A stretch of 64,000 nucleotides of DNA, from contig OU015653.1 of assembly GCA_907165275.2 (NCBI GenBank), forward strand, positions 3,998,001 through 4,062,000. The letters run 5' to 3'. Position numbers and translations under genes: made by a program. Source of the DNA: Zygaena filipendulae. Its lineage: Eukaryota; Arthropoda; Insecta; Lepidoptera; Zygaenidae. How positions within the stretch are numbered: the first letter of the stretch is position 1; each line of letters opens with the position of its first letter. This document shows, in pieces, positions 48,279 to 60,545 of the stretch. The notes beneath the pieces were generated by a model, which saw nothing but the letters and a program-made list of their open reading frames with translations, made no database searches and had not been told where the DNA came from.

Positions 48279-48969
48279 GTAAGTGCACGACGATTTATAC
48301 TATTTGCAAAGAGAATAATATAACCATGAGTATTTGTAACCCTTTTTGCTGTGGCAGCAATGACTATTGTCGTAACAAAATCAAATTTTACAAAAAGCAA
48401 ACCAGAGCACAAATGCCGCGGTTACCCCCAACTTCTGGAAGAAGGATATCCGTCCACTTATCATTGTCACTTCCATATTGAACTCAGTGCCCGGAATCCC
48501 CGCGGAATCTCCGAACTTTTTCCGCGGGGAACTTTTAGTGTACCTACTATAATTTTAGATTATATATGTATACAGTTGAACATTTTCATAATAACTCTTT
48601 CGTGGAAATATTATATAGCTACATTGATTTGCAAAAAAATGTTTCACGCTTCTATCTGAATTCATGTTTTTACGGTCAAAAAGCGTTGGTGCGCGGGGCC
48701 CTCAAATGTGCGAGGCCGTGGCATTTGCTACTCTTGCTTCGTGGCTAATGCGGCAGTGATAGAACTAATAAAAATACCTAGGTCACATTTCTAGTCAGTG
48801 TGAGGACGCATTTATGTTACATACTATGTTTACACATATTCGAGTAGATACCTAGTACCTATCTGTTACTCTATTGTAGTCTATAGTTAAATGGTAATAA
48901 GTAGGTGCTGTGAGCTACGAATACGTATTGTCATAAGCCAATTGCAGACAACAGTGAGCTACACTGGGA

Positions 48970-50935
48970 AAAAAAAGGGTCGATTTATCGGCTATCCACA
49001 GCCGTGTAAACCCGGTACTACGGTTGCAGCCGCGTCAACACGGTAACATTTGCCGTGTGACGCTGAAACGGCTACGGTGGACACACGGCTAATTTGCACA
49101 CGGTACTGCGGTTGCAGCCGTGTCAATCTTGTCAGCCGTGTCAATTTATCAGCCGTGTCTCAATTTTTCAACACGGCTATTATCATACACGGCTAGATTT
49201 GCACACGGTACTGCGGTTGCAGCCGTGTCAATCTTGTCAGCCGTGTCAATTTATCAGCCGTGTCTCAATTTTTCAACACGGCTATTATCATACACGGCTA
49301 GATTTGCACACGGTACTGCGGTTGCAGCCGTGTCAATTTGTCAGGCGTGTAAATTTTTTAACACGGCTATAAACAGACACGGCTAGATCAGACACACGGT
49401 TACAGCCAACATGGCTGGAGTAGCCGTGTGAAAGGGCTACCTCATCCATATCGACACGGCTAGTTCAGCCGTTTTCCTACCTAATGACACCGTTGGTTAA
49501 GCCGTGTGACGCGGTTTGATGTGACCGTGTGAACGGCTGTCTGAGCCATGTCAACGCGGCTGTTCCAGCCGTCTCCCTATGTTCATGCGCAGCTGGCGTA
49601 GCCGTGTGACGCGGTCTGGAGTGGCCGTGTAAAACGGTTGCCTCAACTACGTCAACATGGCTATCCCAGCCGTCTCGCTACGACCTTACGCAGCTAGCGT
49701 AGCCGTGTGACGCGGTCTGGAGTGACCGTGTAAAACGGTTGCCTCAGCCACGTCAACATGGCTATCCCAGCCGTCTCGCTACGTTCTTACGCAGCTGGCG
49801 TAGCCGTGTGACGCGGTCTGGAGTGGCTGTGTAAAACGGTTGCCTCAGCCACGTCAACATGGCTATCCCAGCCGTCTCGCGACGTCCCTACGCAGCTGGC
49901 GTAGCCGTGTGACGCGGTCTGAAGTGGTCGTGTAAAACGGTTGCCTCAGCCACGTCAACATGGCTATCCCAGCCGTCTCCCTACGTCCCTACGCAGCTGG
50001 CTTAGCCGTGTGACGCGGTCTGAAATGGCCGTGTAAAACGGTTGCCTCAGCCACATCAACATGGCTATCCCAGCCGTCTCCCTACGTCCCTACGCAGCTG
50101 GCGTAGCCGTGTGACGCGGTCAGAAGTGGCCGTGTAAAACGGTTGCCTCAGCCACGTCAACATGGCTGTCCCAGCCGTCTCCCTACGTCCCTACGCAGCT
50201 GGCGTAGCCGTGTGACGCGGTCTGAAGTGGCCGTGTAAAACGGTTGCCTCAGCCACGTCAACATGGCTATCCCAGCCGTCTCCCTACGTCCCTACGCAGC
50301 TGGCGTAGCCGTGTGACGCGGTCAGAAGTGGCCGTGTAAAACGGTTGCCTCAGCCACGTCAACATGGCTGTCCCAGCCGTCTCCCTACGTCCCTACGCAG
50401 CTGGCGTAGCCGTGTGACGCGGTCTGAAGTGGCCGTGTAAAACGGTTGCCTCAGCCACGTCAACATGGCTATCCCAGCCGTCTCCCTACGTCCCTACGCA
50501 GCTGGCGTAGCCGTGTGACGCGGTCTGACGTGGCCGTGTAAAACGGTTGCCTCAGCCACGTCAACATGGCTATTCCAGCCGTATTTACGCAGCTGGCGCA
50601 GCCATGTGACGCGGTTTGAAGTGGCCGTGTAAAACGGTTGCCTCAGCCACGTCAGCACGGCTATCCCAGCCGTCTTTCTAAGTCCCTATACAGCTGGTGG
50701 AGCCGGTGACGCGGTTGAGACAACCGTTTTGTACGGCTAGCGCACACCGCGTCACACGGCTCCGCCATCTGCGCATGGACGCAGGAGCACGGCTACCCCA
50801 GCCGTCCCTGTACGTCCCTACGCCGCTGGAGGAGCCGCGTAACACGGTTGAGGTCTCCGTTGCAAAACAGTGATCTCAGCTGCATCAATATGGCTACTTA
50901 GGCAATAATAAGTAGCCGTACTGACACGAATGTCT
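48970..50935. repeat. Compound minisatellite, 105-bp and 101-bp units
   Basis: The first part (49094-49400) has 105-bp units starting TTGCACACGGTACTGCGG at 49094, 49199 and 49304. The second part (about 49560-50690) has about 11 units of 101 bp containing TAGCCGTGTGACGCGGTCTG (49801, 49902, 50003, 50104, 50205 and so on). Both are built around AGCCGTG/CACGGCT. Frames through the 105-bp part look like a 35-residue repeat protein only because 105 is divisible by three. It is far more GC-rich than its flanks. Confidence 0.9.
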
Positions 50936-50999
50936 CAAGATCACCAGCTGTATAGCATAAAGGTAGAAGAGTCAGATATACTTGAACACCTGCGAAAGA

Positions 51000-51378
51000 A
51001 AGCTGCAGTTGAATTATACAAGATAAACACTAAAAGAATACAAGAAATCTCTTAAAATTACTGATTTTCCTATTTGGTGAAGAATGATATGATTAGTAAA
51101 TAATTAACATATTTATTTTAAGATACTGTTCATTTATTTTCCAAAATTACTTAAATGGTTTCAAATTTATACAAATTCAAATAATTTATTCAATACACAA
51201 TTCTAATCCAATTTTTAAATTTATAGACAATTTTAATCCAATTATATTTCCTGTACACAAGAAGATTTAGTAAACATGGATCAAATTTAATGAAACTGTG
51301 TACTAGAGGATCTCGTTGTCAAACCTGCAGGACGCTGTGGTACGTTAGTTTTATTAGCTGATGCGTTTCTAAGTCACA
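51000..51378. other. AT-rich spacer, no feature recognised
   Basis: Short AATTTATACAAATTC-like near-repeats only, between the minisatellite and the duplicated gene fragment. Confidence 0.4.
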
Positions 51379-53029
51379 CTAACTTAAGGACGTCCTGCCG
51401 GTTTTCCAAAGCTTGACAAGCGTGTGCCGTGTGGGCCCACATAACTTTGCCTGATCGACCACGGGATCCGATCCTGTACGATCCTGTAAATGAGCCTCGA
51501 CCTCGCAGCGAGTTTTGGCAACGAAAATGAAGCGGATGGCTGCGTCGATCCGCGAGGCTTTAGTTCGAACACCGGTTCTTCCCCCGACGAACGACAACGA
51601 CGACGACTCAGTATCTGAAAAATAGAATTAAATGTTAATTAATCAAGCGAATGTTCACTAAACACCAGACGCAAATACTTAAATAACTTTAGAAAAGTGC
51701 CTAAAAAATTTGAGGGTTGCCCTCAATTTCCCTGGGATCCCATCATCAGATCCTGACTTGGTGACAGTGGGATCACCTCGGGAGTATTATTCTTTCAAAT
51801 AAAAAAAAATCTAAATCAGTTTATAAATATTATGTAAATTATAAATCTAATATATATAAATCACGTGTCACGTTGTTTGTCCGCGATGGACTCCGAAACT
51901 ACTGAACGGATTTTGATAAAATTTTGCAACCATTTATAATATGGTCCAACTTAAAAGATAGGATAGTTTTTATCCCGGAATTCTCGCGGGAACTCCGAAA
52001 TTACCGCGGGTGAAATCGCGGGGGACAGCTAGTATTATGTAAATTACGCTGGACTTGAACGCGATGTTTTTTATTACCTTTTTTGGCTGACGTTTCGGCT
52101 GAGTTGCATCACGCCGTGGTCACAGGCTGACTAAAGCATTGCGGCGTCGATAGCGAGCCGCGCGAGATGATTCTTCATCTACCCTCACTGGATGTTCTTT
52201 TTTATTAGATGCACTTTTAAGGTCCCTGCACACTACACTCACTCGGTCCGCATTCACCGGTTCGGAACGGCCGTAATGATGCGGAACACATCTTGCAACC
52301 GGATCTGAACCACTGGATTGAGTTCCATCGTTTGAAGGTTCTCTCAACTGAACGTCACTACTACGCGAGGATAGTGCGTGAAGCGGTTGAAATAAAGAAA
52401 CACAAAACTTTCAATCGAGATGACGGATATAGGTTGCCAACGACATGGGATCCTATAATTCAAAAAACAAAAAATCGTTGCGGCCGTCCGGAACCGGTGA
52501 ATGCGGACCGAGTGAGTGTAGTGTGCAGGGACCTTAAAAGTGCATCTAATAAAAAAGAACATCCAGTGAGGGTAGATGAGGAATCTGCTCGCGCGGCTCG
52601 CTATCGACGCCGCAATGCTTCAGTCAGCCTGTGACCACGGCGTGATGCAATTCAGCCGAAACGTCAGGCAAAAAAGGTAATAAAAAACATCGCGTTCAAG
52701 TCCCGCGTAATTTACATAATATAATGTGCTCAAAACGCGAAAATCTAAAAACTTTAATAACAGTTTATAAATGACGCAGTTCTGAGGTAACAAACATAGA
52801 TAAAAATATTTAAGAATTAAGAACTTTCTTTTTTTGAAGTCGGTTCAAAACAATATCCATTACCTTTTGAAAGAGCGTGGATTCTTTGTTGCTGAGCCCG
52901 TAAGGGCTTCGATAGTGTTTGCAGCTTTGCGGAAGCTCTGTTTTCTATCAGATCCGAGATTTGTCTTAACCCAGTGTACAGTGCTGAGGGGCTAATATTA
53001 TAATTTAGATTTGTGAAGTCAATGTTTAT
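51379..53029 (-). pseudogene. Duplicated last two exons of the SAMD3-like gene, truncated
   Basis: Exon 53029-52864 (166 nt) matches exon 54804-54642 of the intact gene, with one extra codon (a leucine after RASAK). Exon 51614 downward matches the first part of exon 53576-53188 as far as the residues EAHLQ (about 51482). It then runs into unrelated sequence to a stop at 51379. The nucleotide match extends over 51482-53178 against 53447-54952, introns included. It has no promoter exon and lacks the conserved C-terminal domain, so it is a non-functional duplicate or an alternative 3' end. Confidence 0.65.
52036..52721 (+). mobile_element. Penelope-like element remnant inside inverted repeats
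   Basis: The + strand frame from 52293 reads REAVEIKKHKTFNRDDGYRL, followed by PTTWDPII. This is the ending of Penelope-like proteins after the GIY-YIG endonuclease (REAIEIxKHxxxFNRDDGxxL...W). It is bracketed by inverted arms of about 240 bases (52036-52272 and 52480-52721) that share CGGTCCGCATTCACCGGTTC and its reverse complement. The arms are unusually GC-rich. It lies in the intron of the duplicated gene fragment. Confidence 0.65.
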
Positions 53030-53187
53030 CTGTGAAACAAAAATAAACAAGTTAATTTTGTTAAAATATAAAAACCGGCCAAGTGCGAGTCGGACTCGCG
53101 TTGCAAGGGTTACGTGCTTCACTGGTCGGACTTAGTTCCCACTGTGTAAGTTGCTGCTGCCTATTGAGCAATTGATGTTTTTGTTTA

Positions 53188-56100
53188 TTATTCCACTACC
53201 CATGTGCGAAAATCTGTAATCGGCTGCCAAATGTGCTCACACTGTATTGGGTATCTTAGGTTAAAAACATAGAAACTTTTAAAACATAGGTCTACAGCTT
53301 CCAGAATATTAAGACAGCATAACCAAACGTCATCTACAACGACGAATGCGCTATTAATGTTCGCCAAGTTCTCACCTATAGCAATAACTAGAGGCTGCAC
53401 TCCAATACCAGGTGCTGACTTGTTTAAAGCTTCCTTTCTGAATTCCTGTAAATGAGCCTCGCCCTCGCTGCGAGTTTTGGCAACTAAAATGAAGCGGATG
53501 GCTGCGTCGATCCGCGAGGCTTTAGTTCGAACACCGGTTCTTCCCCCGACGAACGACAACGACGACGACTCAGTATCTGAAAAATAGAATTAAATGTTAA
53601 TTAATCAAGCGAATGTCCACTAAACACCAGACGCAAATACTTAAATAACTTTAGAAAAGTGCCTAAAAAATTTGAGGGTTGCCCTCAATTTCCCTAGGAT
53701 CCCATCATCAGATCCTGACTTGGTGACAGTGGGATCACCTCGGGAGTATTATTCTTTCAAATAAAAAAAAATCTAAATCAGTTTATAAATATTATGTAAA
53801 TATAAATCTAATATATATAAATCACGTGTCACGTTATTTGTCCGCGATGGACTCCGAAACTACTGAACGGATTTTGATAAAATTTTGCAACCATTTATAA
53901 TATGGTCCAACTTAAAAGATAGGATAGTTTTTATCCCGGAATTCCCGCGGGAACTCCGAAATTACCGCGGGTGAAATCGCGGGGGACAGCTAGTATTATG
54001 TAAATTACGCGGGACTTGAACGCGATGTTTTTTATTACCTTCTTTGCCTGACGTTTCGGCTGAGTTGCATCACGCCGTGGTCACAGGCTGACTAAAGCAT
54101 TGCGGCGTCCATAGCGAGCCGCGCGAGCAGATTCTTCATCTACCCTCACTGGATGTTCTTTTTTATTAGGTGCACTTTTAAGATCCCTGCACACTACACT
54201 CACTCGGTTGCCAACGACATGGGATCCTATAATTCAAAAAAGAAAAAATCGTTGCGGCCGTCCGGAACCGGTGAATGCGGACCGAGTGAGTGTAGTGTGC
54301 AGGGACCTTAAAAGTGCATCTAATAAAAAAGAACATCCAGTGAGGGTAGATGAGGAATCTGCTCGCGCGGCTCGCTATCGACGCCGCAATGCTTCAGTCA
54401 GCCTGTGACCACGGCGTGATGCAACTCAGCCGAAACGTCAGGCAAAAAAGGTAATAAAAAACATCGCATTCAAGTCCCGCGTAATTTACATAATATAATG
54501 TGCTCAAAACGCGAAAATCTAAAAACTTTAATAACAGTTTATAAATGACGCAGTTCTGAGGTAACAAACAAAAAGATAAAAATATATAACCAAATTAAGA
54601 ACTTTCTTTTTTTGAAGTCGGTTCAAAACAATATCCATTACCTTTTGGAAGATCGTGGATTCTTTGTTGCTGAGCCCGTAAGGGCTTCGATAGTGTTTGC
54701 TTTGCGGAAGCTCTGTTTTCTATCAGGTCTGAGATTTGTCTTAACCCAGTGTACAGTGCTGAGGGGCTAATATTATAATTTAGATTTGTGAAGTCAATGT
54801 TTATCTGTGAAACAAAAATAAACAAGTTAATTTTGTTAAAATTTAAAAACCGGCCAAGTGCGAGTCGGACTCGCGTTGCAAGGGTTACGTGCTTCACTGG
54901 TCGGACTTAGTTCCCACTGTGTAAGTTGCTGCTGCCTATTGAGCAATTGATGTGATTGATGTGATGTGCAAGTTAAATAAAAGGTTGTAATTAAACCGAC
55001 TTCCAAAAACACAAATCTAAAAAAGCTAAAAATAACAAAATACCGATTTAATCCAAAAGACAAAAACATACGTAATATTATTGGTTTGTGCTACCACTGA
55101 TCGGTTTGAATTCGGTGACAAGCCCGCTGGTGTCTGCCCACATGGGTTGTTCTGCTCACGGAGAGCTGGTTGCGGGAGTTGACTTAGCCCATCTACTCCC
55201 TCCATATTTGGCTTGTTACCGACTTCATACCGATCAGTGTTAGCACAAACCAATAATATTACGTATGTTTTTGTCTTTTGGATTAAATCGGTATTTTGTT
55301 ATTTTTAGCTTTTTATTTTTAGCTTTTTTAGATTTGTGTTTTTGGAAGTCAGTTTAAATTTTTTTGTTAAAAATTTGTTTATTTCTTGCTTTTTAGTGAG
55401 TCGGTTTGTAATTTATCTAAGTTACAATAGCCTACTGTCAACTGCTCATAACCTTTTACAAAATATTGCTTTTCCCGATGTAGGGACGTTAATTTTTGAG
55501 GAGTTCTGATGGTACAACACCATCAGTTCCACTTCACCATATACATTGTGACGAACATAAATTATTTAGAAACCACATTAAAGTTAACGAATCGGAATTT
55601 GTGAAATACCTATTATTTAGTAGTTCCGATGACCATCTGCGGTCTTCATCATCAGTTCCACTTCTTCAAATCTTACTTTCCAAAAGCAAATAAACGATTT
55701 ACTATAAAAAATACCCAAATCGCCATAGGTGTGCCTATAAATTTTGAAGAGTTCCCTCGATTTCTCCAAGATCCCACCATCAGATCCTGACTTGATGACA
55801 ATGTGACCAATTCGGAAGTATCCCCTTTCAAACAAAAAAAACAATTTTCCAAATCGCTCTAACTAGAACCCCTGAAATACGTATTATTGTTGAGTAGTTC
55901 TGATGAGCATCTGTGGTCTTCATCATCAGTTCCACTTCTTCAAATTTTGCTTTCCGAAAGCAAATGAACGATTTACTATAAAAAATACCCAAATCGCTAT
56001 AGGTGTGCCTATAATTTTTGAAGAGTTCCCTCGATTTCTCCAAGATCCCATCATCAGATCCCGACTTGGTGGCAATGGGACCTAATTGGGAGTAAACCCT

Positions 56101-57952
56101 TTCAAACAAAAAAATAATTTTCCAAATCGGTCCAACCGTCTTCGAGTAGTCGGTGAACATACAATCGAACATAGAACCTCCTCCTTTTTGGAAGTCGGTT
56201 AAAAAAATAGATATAATATGATTCACAAATGTGCCAATCTCTTACCAGGTGTGGACCAACTCTCTCCAAACGAAGCAAAGGAAACTTTTTCAAGTACTGT
56301 GAAGTTGAAACAGTCATTAAGTACCGCTTGCGAAGTGACCGCGTGGCTTTCCAAGCTGTTTCTAGTATGGATGAAGATTCTACTCCCTGGTACTTGGCTA
56401 TTGTGATAATGTCGCCGTTAATTTTCAGCTCCTCTGTGGAAAACGTTCAAGTATAAGTAATAGTGAAGTTTATTTCATTATAAATTATATATATATACAA
56501 ATTATATAGGTATTATTAATTATAATTATAAATATTTATTTCATAATATAAACACAACACAGATGTTTAGCGTCTGTAAGCATCACCTTAATTAATATGG
56601 ATATCATATGAGGTGCTCTATCAGCCCTCTTAGTTCACAGCCCTGTCATCACGCGGATCCACACCTATAGCCACCACATCTACACTCGGTTCAGCGCGCA
56701 TGTTAGGGCGAGCCATGTTCGGCCGAGCCACTCGTCCGGTGTGGATCCGCCCTATTGGATCTACGTACACATTTAAAATTGTATATGAACTATACTGTAT
56801 ACCTACCTTCTAAGTTTTGGTCCTGATCAAGTTTTTCGTCCTGTAATGGCCGCTGTGATAGTTTCCTTTTAAGGCCACGTCGCCCTGTACCAATTTCCTC
56901 TGAATCGTCAGATGTCTCTGCTGTAGTGACGGATGAGGTCTTCTTGTTTACTAACCCTCTGGTCTCTCGCCAAATAGCCTGCCTTTTGCCTAACATGAAA
57001 TAAGAGTAAGCAATTGGATTCAATCATTCTATACAAACATTGGTAGGTACGTACCTACTCATAATTGCACTGGATAGATTTTTTGAAGCTTTTTCATATG
57101 TTGCCACCCTCACATTTAACCTAGGTATTTATTATATATTTTTTTTAGTTCAGTTCAGTTCAGTAGGTAGTTTCGGAGTTTATCGCGAACATACATCGTG
57201 ACACGAAATTTTTATATATAGGTAGGTACCTAAATAAGATTTTGTTTGACAGATTACCCCTAGAAAATGTGTCTTAGGTAACTGTTGGTACGGAATGTTG
57301 TTGGTTTCGGTGGTTTGATTATTGGAACTCGGCCTAACTTGATGTCTTATCACTTTTTTTATCACACTTCAATTGATTTAAAAATTATTCATTTTTTATT
57401 GGTCAAAGTACAGCTATGGCATGGATTCAGTTTTTTTTTAATGTTTCATCATGTCTTTTATTATATAGAACATAGAACGCATCAAAATAGGCATAAAATG
57501 TAAATATAATTTTGTGTAAGATATATTCCAACTTACCAAGAAATGCTTCGGCGTATTTCTCGAAACCCCACGCGTTCAACAGTTCGCTTAATTCGTGACA
57601 CAAACTAGAAACAAAACAAATCTATCATATTTTTTTACAGTACCATGGAGCCGTTACAAAGTGGCGCGAACTTTTGCACTAACTAGGACGCGTAAAAAAG
57701 GCGAGGCGCCATCTTTTTTTAAAACTGTCTACTTTATTAAATATGTAGGTAGCACCTACCTACCGACGTTTGCCACAACGTGTTTATGCTTCAATTCAAT
57801 ATTTGTTTGCAAAACAATGGTATATCAAGTAAATATCGTTTTTTCCTTTAGGGGGATGCGCTAACCTCCAAACGGGTTCGCAGTTTGATAATGCTCCACT
57901 ATTACTGCACACATGAGTATTACAATTAAAATTAAGTACCTACTCACCTCAT
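53188..57952 (-). CDS. SAMD3-like uncharacterised protein gene, six exons
   Basis: Reverse-strand exons join in frame: 57952-57948 (ATG AG), 57604-57537, 56989-56807, 56433-56246, 54804-54642, 53576-53188 (TAA). The total is 996 nt, 331 residues, all GT-AG. The start is the first ATG giving phase agreement with exon 2. Residues 3-23 (ELSELLNAWGFEKYAEAFL) look like the first third of a SAM domain, and the rest of that domain is missing. A charged, low-complexity linker follows, then a TAWKATRSLRKRYL segment. The C-terminal domain reads PLVIAIGENLANINSAFVVV and EAVDLCFKSFYVFNLRYP, the conserved end of SAMD3-like proteins of fish and insects. Function is unknown. AATAAA overlaps the stop. Such proteins are often multicopy and may travel with mobile DNA. 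Confidence 0.65.
54010..54480. repeat. Second, deleted copy of the Penelope-like inverted-repeat insertion
   Basis: It has the same arms as 52036-52721, but about 184 bases covering one arm tip and most of the coding remnant are missing. GGTTGCCAACGACATGGGAT now directly follows CACTCACTC. It sits in the last intron of the SAMD3-like gene at the equivalent position, so the insertion predates the gene-fragment duplication. Confidence 0.7.
54995..55350. repeat. Inverted-repeat MITE in SAMD3-like intron 4
   Basis: The ends AACCGACTTCCAAAAACACA and TTTTTGGAAGTCAGTT, with inner arms through TTTAATCCAAAAGACAAAAA, pair over about 100 bases each. A half copy is at 18275-18385. No ORF is present. Confidence 0.65.
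55480..56205 (-). repeat. Two inverted units of the ACCGACTTCCAAAA repeat family
   Basis: They are reverse copies of the units at 15176-15830, with end points near 55490 and 56200 (GGAGGAGGTTCTATGTTCG on the reverse strand). They fill the space before the exon at 56246. The right end is only about 40 bases from that exon's splice donor. Confidence 0.6.
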
Positions 57953-59539
57953 GATGCCGTCATAGGTTTCATTCAGGACACAAACACTCTATTTACCGGG
58001 AAAATATCACAGCATCTAATTTTTAGACGTAAGCAGCGCACTCGACGTTAGGCAATGTGATGTACAAGTATTAGCACGAAAGTGACTAGTGAGCGAAATG
58101 TGGAAGGGATAGCTGCGCATGGGTACAGTCGCGCACCTAATATAATAATTATAAGTTTACCTCTGAAATGTCCTAGTCCCTACAGTATGGACTAACTCTG
58201 AAATGTCCTAGTCCCCACAGTTGGCACTAACTCAATGGCGGTTTTCTTATTTTTTTACGGCGTTCCATATTGGTTGACAGTACTGTAAAAGTTTTATTGG
58301 CTGGTCACAATACAAAATATGTATTTTTTTCCCAATCCATATTCCATAACGCACATACTGGCCAGAATTAAAAAAGTTAAGGTAGTGCGGGCGAAATTCA
58401 CCCGCGATTTTGACAATCAGTCTCTGTAGTCTGTGTTCGGTTAGTGAGCGGCTCGCGCCGTCTCGCATAAATATGTCGAAATATAAGTAATCGGTTAGTG
58501 TTTATATCAAGTGTTATATATCAAATCATGGACTAATTATTGGCCCATGATCAAATTGATGGAAATTAAATAAGGTTTTTAGTTTTAATATTTAATTTAG
58601 CCGCATGACAAAATTTTCAGTAAAAAAAGTCAGTACCTTTTAATGACGCAATAATTTGTTTACGGCTGTCAAACAAAAAACAAATGAAATACTTTATTTG
58701 TTTTCTAATATTCATTTGTTCAAAACTATGTGAAAAATCAATTGTTTTGTAGCAAATTTACTCATGATATAATTTTAAATAAATTATATTGGTGTTAAAT
58801 CTTCTAAATAACCTACATTTTTGTTTTTGTTTAACCACGGTAACGCTAGGTATGGCTGTTTCACGGCTAGCCGGCACGTATTTTGTCAATAAATGTTTGT
58901 TGTGAAGTCATTATTAGTTTTTTGATGGTGTAATTACATAAAATCGACGCCTATACTGGCCAGTTACATCTTAGTGTATGTGAAATGTGTATGTGGCTAT
59001 AAATTTAGTGTAAACCAGTGACGGATATGAAAAAGGACCTCATCTTTGGTAAGTAGGTAAATAAAATATATTCAAAATCACACTTTATTTCTTACTTTAA
59101 GTTTTTATTTTTTATTTATCGTCATTAAACTACCTACACATAGACATATAAAACATAATATAAATTTGTTCGGAGAGTGGGTGTATAAATTTGTTTGGTA
59201 GTTCCGAGGGTCACGGTGCGCGGACCAATGAGGGTGGCGCTTTCCATGGGTTAATTAATTTAACCAAGTAATTTTAGAATATATTTAAATAAATAGTAAG
59301 TCTATCACTGAGCGTAATGTGGAGGATATAAGCTACTGTCGCGCGCGCAAACAATGCACGTCATACACCATTTTTGTGCATGTCTTTTCAAAATATTATT
59401 TTTTTTAGATATATTCACTATCTACTAAAAATAGACTAATAAAAAACCCAACAATAACAAAGAACCTCAAACTTAATAAAACCAATAATAATGAACGGCA
59501 ATAACAATACACTTTAGACCATGACTGTACAGTCAGAAG
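57953..59539. other. Upstream region of the SAMD3-like gene
   Basis: No second gene is called. A short tandem duplication of ACTCTGAAATGTCCTAGTCC lies at 58154-58225. CpG-containing sequence at 58010-58140 may be promoter DNA for the reverse-strand gene. An isolated ATG-to-donor stretch at 59027-59048 is too short to support. Confidence 0.4.
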
Positions 59540-59950
59540 TCCGTGGAGCGTCGTATCGGGGCGGGGGACGGAATACGACGAGCTTGCCAACCGGCGCTAC
59601 GCACGCACACCCCTCGTCCCTCTAGCCCCCCTGTGAATCCTATTTTTTGACTTCTGCGCATTGATTTTGCGCAATAACGGTCAGCGCTAGAGTGTTGTTC
59701 GCTGTTCCTTCCGCGCCGGCGCGCGGCGGTCAATGGTACCTACTCTCAGCGCGTGGCGTCGCGCGTCGGTTGTCCACCAATCACAGCGCGGCATGACAAA
59801 ATCACCGCCGCTCTTGCGAGCCAGATCCGGAAGTTCCTATATACCTACCTACGTACCTACTACACCGTGGTAGTTGGTACTACTGCGTAAATCATGTCCG
59901 TGTCTGCTATGTCGTGAGCTTTGATTCGCGGCCGGCGGCAAAGAACCATT
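59540..59950. promoter_or_regulatory. CpG-rich block, possible promoter
   Basis: It is dense in CG dinucleotides (GCGCCGGCGCGCGGCGG near 59713; GCGTGGCGTCGCGCGTCGG near 59751) in otherwise AT-rich DNA. Such patches in insect DNA can mark housekeeping promoters, but no exon is visible beside it. A GC-rich repeat is equally possible. Confidence 0.25.
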
Positions 59951-60009
59951 AATTGGACGCAATATTTCGTACTTATTTTCATCATCGTTACTTTGGACTA
60001 TAGAGTATA

Positions 60010-60545
60010 GACTAAGTACCTATATATAATTAACAAAAAGTTCCTCTAATTCTAAACCAAATGATTGCACACTTTTGTGCCCCTGCGTTGCTCGTTGCAA
60101 CTGTGCCTGGATTGCGACATCTGATTTTCTCGGGATAAGATATTTTTTCATATCCCCAACCAGGCAATAAACTGAACAATACTTGGACTAAGAGGTTAAA
60201 CGAAGTTTTGCACTGGCTTAAAGTCGCGTTTTTCAAGCAAATTCAATTAATAGAGGTTTAGATGCAATATTAATCATAGAATCGTATAACTTGATCCCAT
60301 TGATTAATTGTTTTGTAATATTCTCTACTCCTGTCATAATGGGAAATAAGACAAGAGCCGTTTTTAAATCAAAATTATCGGTAGCCATTTTACTTTCTAT
60401 CGACTCACTGCAATGTACCTACCTAGGTACCTACTAACTAGCCTACTAAGGAATTAATTTTTCTATATAAACTATGAATATCGTCCACTAGTCGATTAAT
60501 TAGTAAGGTATCACTAACATTTAATTCTGATCTTGTTATCTTAGA
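60010..60545 (-). pseudogene. Ty3/gypsy gag fragment, frameshifted
   Basis: On the reverse strand a frame from about 60385 to a stop near 60239 begins MATDNFDLKTALVLFPIMTG. It shows the LPIxxG...TKQLIxxIxxY pattern of the gypsy/errantivirus Gag capsid start. The match continues in another frame below 60236, so a frameshift breaks it. Upstream sequence to about 60545 may be the Gag N-terminus. No LTR is seen nearby. Confidence 0.5.

Noticed and set aside
48279..48480. Read-through of the last gene C exon as an alternative C-terminus
   Set aside because: The frame continues past a strong GTAAGT donor whose position and phase match A and B, so the extra residues are intronic. Without the heme loop it would not make a P450 in any case.
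49094..49386. Open frames with a 35-residue repeat, looking like a repeat protein
   Set aside because: The 105-bp satellite unit is a multiple of three, so several frames stay open automatically. There is no start context, splice sites or neighbouring coding sequence.
48970..50935. CRISPR-like repeat array
   Set aside because: The units are contiguous 101- and 105-bp satellite repeats without unique spacers, in a eukaryotic genome.
59027..59048. ATG followed by seven codons and a GTAAGT donor, a possible first exon
   Set aside because: It is too short to distinguish from chance, and no following exon was found in the window.
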